The translations under genes and the position numbers were made by a program. Shown here piece by piece: positions 7,817 to 10,485 of a DNA stretch of 10,485 nucleotides (position 1 is the first letter of the stretch; every line of letters begins with the position of its first letter). The stretch is from Stramenopiles sp. TOSAG23-6. Lineage: Eukaryota; Sar. The notes under the pieces are model-generated. The model did no database searches and was not told where the DNA came from. It was given only the letters and a program-made list of their open reading frames with translations. The stretch lies in assembly GCA_900128565.1 (NCBI GenBank), contig LT636308.1, forward strand, positions 1-10,485, written 5' to 3'.

Positions 7817-7977
7817 ATATTCGTCGCGTATGCTGGTCAAAAGGTAACTTTTGGCGCCGAAGGCGTCAGAAGAAGGTGAAAAGTTATCTTTTGGAGGATT
7901 TGAAAAGTTAACTTTTCAGTTTCTATAAATTCTCAAAAGTTATCTTTTCGCTTCGATTTTGGAGTGGAGCATATATC
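7817..7977 (-). repeat. Right terminal inverted repeat
   Basis: These 161 bp are the inverted partner of 4724-4879 and carry the same four AAAAG-TA-CTTTT near-palindromes and the GGCGCC hairpin in mirror order. Just inside, TAAATAGAATATTCGT occurs twice (7785-7800 and 7809-7824), a 16-bp direct repeat on a 24-bp period. Confidence 0.92.
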
Positions 7978-7985
7978 GAGAAACG
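7978..7985 (+). repeat. Target site duplication, right copy (GAGAAACG)
   Basis: This is an exact match to 4716-4723 and abuts the outer base of the right terminal inverted repeat. The bases after it, TGTTTGA, continue the pre-insertion reading frame of the interrupted gene to a stop. Confidence 0.92.
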
Positions 7986-7992
7986 TGTTTGA
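7986..7992 (+). pseudogene. Displaced native 3' coding end of the IQ/LRR/caspase-like gene
   Basis: If the transposon and one copy of the 8-bp duplication are removed, codon CG(4722-4723)+T(7986) is Arg, followed by GTT (Val) and TGA (7990-7992). The gene before insertion would thus have ended Lys-Glu-Lys-Arg-Val-stop at about 1332 residues. The insertion removed only the final Val and replaced it with 17 element-encoded residues. Confidence 0.75.
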
Positions 7993-8055
7993 CATTAATT
8001 GATCAACTGAGTCTTCGAGAGCTTCCAATATAAACATAAAATGTTGAATTAAAAG

Positions 8056-8061
8056 AATAAA
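8056..8061 (+). terminator. AATAAA, likely native poly(A) signal of the interrupted gene
   Basis: AATAAA lies 64 nt after the native stop at 7990-7992, in the old 3' untranslated region now separated from its gene by the transposon. Confidence 0.35.
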
Positions 8062-8110
8062 GTTCTTAAAAATTATTTTGGTGGTACAAAACTGCTTTGA
8101 TGAAAAAAAA

Positions 8111-8185
8111 ATGAATCTCGGCGCAGCGCTCTTGCTCCTCCACCACCACAGTCCACCTAAAAAGTTACAAAGCGCAGAACTTTGA
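8111..8185 (+). other. Possible 24-codon upstream open frame before the hydroxylase gene
   Basis: ATG AAT CTC GGC GCA opens a frame for MNLGAALLLLHHHSPPKKLQSAEL and stops 13 nt before the start codon at 8199. The segment is unusually GC-rich for this intergenic DNA. If it lies in the 5' leader, it could act as an upstream open frame that damps translation; the transcription start is unknown. Confidence 0.3.
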
Positions 8186-8198
8186 CATAATCTTTCCA

Positions 8199-10385
8199 AT
8201 GATCATTTCACTTGTTATATTATCTCTACTGAGCAATCAATATCATCATGGACTCATCATTGTTGTTGCAAGCTCAGGAAATCATCTACAACATTCTGTT
8301 TGTATGGAATCTGATGATATGACGTGTGTAAATAAAAACCCAAATAATCCAAATAATCCAAATAGTTCAAATAGTGTAAATAGTGTATTCAATCAAAGTG
8401 AACTCTCATCATCACATTCCTCAACATCAACGGATTCAATGAAATTCATGTATGATCCAATGAATGATAAAGTACTTGATGATATTATCATAAAACGAAT
8501 AAGTATCTCTCCCAAAGTTTACACAGTTGACAACTTTGCTACAGAAGCAGAAATGAATGAATTATCTGATATCGAAGAGTATTGGTTAGATAAAGCGTCA
8601 ACTCATACGGGAACGACGTTTGAAATGCCTATTACCATGGACTATACACCAATGCGAATCGCTGCTCGAATGGAAGCGTTACTAAATTTAAATAATAGAG
8701 ATTCTACATATAATCCAATTACTTTACGTACAAGGCTTTCGAAAAAGGGGGATTTTTTTCCGCCACATTATGTTCGTTTTTTTTTGATAACCCTAACCCT
8801 AGGTATACTANTTATTTTTTCATACAAAATTTTCATACTAACAATTTTTTTTAGAATTTTTTTTTNGAANTTTTTTTTTTGTACCTAACAAATTTCAGAT
8901 ATGATATATTTGTCTAACAAAACAGGATTGGTGGGAAACAACAGATCGAATAGAACCATCCAAGAAAGTTAATTTAATTGTAACTGCCATGTTAAATATG
9001 AAAACTACAAAGGAGGTATTTATTATTATTTTTTTTTCAAATTCTAAATTTTTTTTTTCATAGTAAATTTTGTACCTAACAATTTTTCAAAATTTTTTTG
9101 AAATATTTTTCCAAAATATATGGTGGTGAGACAGTTTTTGTAAAGGCTCAACCAACACCAATTAAAATTCCACCGATTAGAGGTCAACTGGTACGTTTTT
9201 CTAAATTTTTCCTAGTTTTTTTCTATTTTTTTTNATATTTTTTTTTTTTTTTTTTGTTTTTGGTAGGAAATTTTGTACTTAACAACAAAAGACATTTTTT
9301 TTTAAATGAAATAGTTTTGATCATGAATTTAAAATGTATTATGTGCAATGTATTATGTACAATGTATTGTTTAATTTTTGTTTTGTATACTTTTTCTACA
9401 TTGAAAAACTATCAAATGTTTACATTTTATCAAAAAAAAAAAAATTCAAATGTTTGAATTTTTTTTTCATACGAAATTTTGTACCTAACGATTTTTTTTT
9501 TTTTTTTTGTGAAATATTTTTTACAATAAATATTTTCTGGTGGAATTGTAATGAAAATGGAGATAAAGATTTATTTTCACAACATCGAGGTGAAATGATA
9601 AAAAAAGGTACAAAATTTACTACAACACAATTTTTTTATAGTTCTTTGGAAAATTGTAAAAAACAATCGGAGTTTTCGGAAATTTTCCGATGTATCCCCG
9701 ATGGAAAAACTCCGTGTGTTCCTCGAATTCAACTTGAACAGTATTGGCAAAAATCTCAANTTTTTNAANAAAAAANCGATNCANGNCTATGAACGAGACA
9801 ATGAAGACAATGAAAATATACTACAAACAAAATTACATTACAAAAACAATCAAAATTCTTTTTTTTTTCTTAATGAATTTGAAAGGAAAAAATATCGTAG
9901 GTGATTTTCATCATGAATTTCGGAATTTCGGAATTTTTTTTTTTTTTTTTTTTTTTTTGTTTTTTTACAAAATTTTTTCCCCAAAATTTTTTTTTTTTTT
10001 AATTTTGTATAATTTTTTTTTTTTTTTTTTTTTTTTTTTGGTATGAAAATTTGTACCTAACAAAAAAAATTTTGATTTTTTTTTTGAAATATTTTTCAAA
10101 AATACATGAATATCAAATGTTGTATTCAAATGTTTACACAACTTGATTACATAACTAGAAGCGAACTTCTTTATGGTACGTTGTAATCTGTACAATATTG
10201 ATTTGTTTTCCTATACAATTTTTACAATCTTTTTTTTTTTTTTTTTTGTTTTTACTACGAAATTTTGTACCTAACAAAAAAAAATCAAATTTGAAATATT
10301 TTTTCAAAATTCATATATGTGGGAAACAATGAATATCTCTTCTGGAGATAGTATATTACCTTTTAATAATGACTGGACTGGACAT
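8199..10385 (+). CDS. Prolyl 4-hydroxylase, alpha-subunit type (multi-exon; 3' end beyond the window)
   Basis: 2-oxoglutarate/Fe(II) dioxygenase that hydroxylates prolines, normally in the ER lumen. Proposed exons: 8199-8771, 8926-9015, 9122-9190, 9532-9900, 10108-10175 and 10315-10385; more follow. The N-terminus (MIISLVILSLLS..., IIVVASS) looks like a signal peptide or anchor; an Asn/Pro/Ser-rich linker comes next, and the catalytic domain starts near residue 98 (ISPKVYTVDNF). Joined exons show GDFFPPHYDWW with iron ligands H190 and D192, then GGETVF, GQLIFWWN, third iron ligand H262 (SQHRGEM) and K272 (IKKGTKF) for 2-oxoglutarate. The 10-residue His-Lys spacing matches the family. So all catalytic residues are present. 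Exon 4 contains several N bases (9760-9787), and the frame shifts by one there, most likely an assembly error. The Asn/Lys-rich part after it is unlike the usual family C-terminus. Exon 5 and 6 boundaries are less certain. Confidence 0.82.
8772..8925 (+). other. Hydroxylase intron 1, conventional GT...AG
   Basis: Donor GTTCGT; acceptor AAAACAG before GAT TGG TGG, which rebuilds the H-Y-D iron-binding motif in frame. The branch-type motif GTACCTAAC is at 8881-8889, 36 nt before the end; TCTAAC lies even closer, and a TACTAAC copy is at 8836-8842. It contains AACCCTAACCCTAGG (8789-8803), a telomere-like string, and several N bases next to poly-T. Confidence 0.75.
9016..9121 (+). other. Hydroxylase intron 2, inferred GT...AT
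   Basis: Donor GTATTT after KTTKE; branch motif GTACCTAAC at 9072-9080; the 3' module GAAATATTTTTC follows. Ending at ATAT (9121) joins KE to GGETVF, the near-invariant Gly-Gly of this family. An in-frame AG at 9129-9130 exists, but using it would delete Gly-Gly-Glu. Confidence 0.65.
9191..9531 (+). other. Hydroxylase intron 3, inferred GT...AT, with two internal intron modules
   Basis: Donor GTACGT after GQL. The 3' end AAAT (9531) joins GQL to IFWWN with the spacing expected in this family. No AG lies between the branch motif (GTACCTAAC, 9481-9489) and 9531; AG sites further downstream give frames with early stops, and those upstream do too. At 341 nt it is the longest intron. It holds a second module (GTACTTAAC at 9275-9283, then GATCAT at 9319-9324), as if one intron sat inside or beside another. 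Confidence 0.7.
9901..10107 (+). other. Hydroxylase intron 4, tentative GT...AT
   Basis: Donor GTGATT after TAT CGT AG; long poly-T runs; branch motif GTACCTAAC at 10053-10061; module GAAATATTTTTC; inferred end ATACAT (10107), 46 nt after the branch motif, leaving AG+G to form an Arg codon. A conventional AG at 10157-10158 is also in frame and would make exon 5 only 17 nt, so this end is ambiguous. Confidence 0.45.
10176..10314 (+). other. Hydroxylase intron 5, tentative GT...AT
   Basis: Donor GTACGT; branch motif GTACCTAAC at 10267-10275; module GAAATATTTTTTC; inferred end TTCAT (10314), 39 nt after the branch motif, which keeps the frame into MWETMNISSGDS. A conventional AG at 10346-10347 is also in frame and would remove ten codons, so this end is ambiguous. 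Confidence 0.45.
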
Positions 10386-10485
10386 GTATGTTTTATTTTT
10401 TTTTTTCACAAAAAAATCGAATTTATTTTTCGTACGAAATTTTGTACCTAACAAATTTTTTAGAATTTTTTTTGAAATATTTTTC
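10386..10485 (+). other. Hydroxylase intron 6, 5' part (runs off the window)
   Basis: Donor GTATGT after NNDWTGH; poly-T; branch motif GTACCTAAC at 10444-10452; module GAAATATTTTTC at the last bases. By comparison with the other introns, its 3' end should fall within a few bases beyond 10485. Confidence 0.7.

Larger units (their letters stand above)
4724..7977. mobile_element. Non-autonomous TIR DNA transposon, 3254 bp
   Basis: The element is bounded by long, nearly identical terminal inverted repeats (156 and 161 bp) starting GATATATGCTCC, and by a perfect 8-bp duplication outside them. The near-identity of the arms, with only a 3-bp and a 2-bp indel visible, points to a recent insertion. 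The interior, about 2.9 kb, has no long open frame and nothing that reads as a transposase, so mobilisation would need a helper. An 8-bp duplication is known for hAT, P and Merlin elements, while long inverted repeats are typical of Mutator-like elements (usually 9-11 bp). The terminal sequence does not let me choose a superfamily. It sits at the extreme 3' end of the preceding gene's coding region. Confidence 0.9.

Noticed and set aside
4724-7977. LTR retrotransposon or composite insertion sequence
   Set aside because: The terminal repeats are inverted, not direct, and there is no reverse transcriptase, integrase or primer-binding site.
9098-9457. A 119-residue protein starting at 9098
   Set aside because: It begins in intron 2, includes exon 3 of the hydroxylase and then runs through poly-T intron sequence; only the exon 3 segment (GGETVF...RGQL) is real coding.
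9965-10195. Minus-strand Lys-rich frame
   Set aside because: It is produced by poly-T intron runs read in reverse as poly-Lys; it has no protein-like composition.
1-10485. tRNA, rRNA or other structured RNA genes
   Set aside because: I saw no cloverleaf with the conserved T-loop (GTTCRANNC) and no rRNA-like conserved blocks on either strand; this was checked by eye only.

Overview
This window looks like nuclear DNA of an AT-rich unicellular eukaryote. It has multi-exon genes with signal or anchor peptides, introns carrying a CTAAC branch-point motif, very long poly-T runs, short TTAGGG/CCCTAA arrays, homopolymeric protein tracts, and a few N bases typical of a draft assembly. I cannot name the lineage from the sequence. 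Every gene I can support is on the + strand.

Layout. (1) 1-315: the 3' end of a gene with the C-terminal half of a WW domain and Pro/Asn-rich tails. (2) 316-639: intergenic, with a 25-bp duplication, three TTAGGG units, a poly(A)-type signal, a 14-bp perfect palindrome and a TATA-like box. (3) 640-4778: a two-exon gene for a large membrane-anchored protein: N-terminal transmembrane segment, Gly-rich and Ala/Glu/Lys-rich regions, six IQ-like motifs, five leucine-rich repeats, then a C-terminal domain with a His-Gly/Cys pair that resembles the clan CD (caspase/CHAT-like) peptidase fold. (4) 4724-7977: a 3.25-kb DNA transposon-like element with about 156/161-bp terminal inverted repeats and a perfect 8-bp target site duplication (GAGAAACG). 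It has no convincing transposase, so it is probably non-autonomous, and its interior is built of direct and inverted repeats. It landed one codon before the native stop of the preceding gene, so the present reading frame ends inside the left inverted repeat. (5) 7978-8198: the displaced native 3' end of that gene, followed by a short leader. (6) 8199 to the window end: a 5'-complete, 3'-incomplete gene for a secreted or ER-type prolyl 4-hydroxylase (2-oxoglutarate/Fe(II) dioxygenase), in at least six exons.

The most unusual signal is in the introns. They share GTACGT-like donors and a GTACCTAAC branch motif, and in the prolyl 4-hydroxylase gene also a repeated A/T-rich 3' module. At least two introns, and probably three to five, cannot end at AG if the conserved protein motifs are kept; the best boundary is GT...AT. 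Only the first intron of the hydroxylase gene has a clear conventional AG end. This suggests relaxed or altered 3' splice-site recognition combined with an introner-like intron family. RNA reads across these junctions would decide it.
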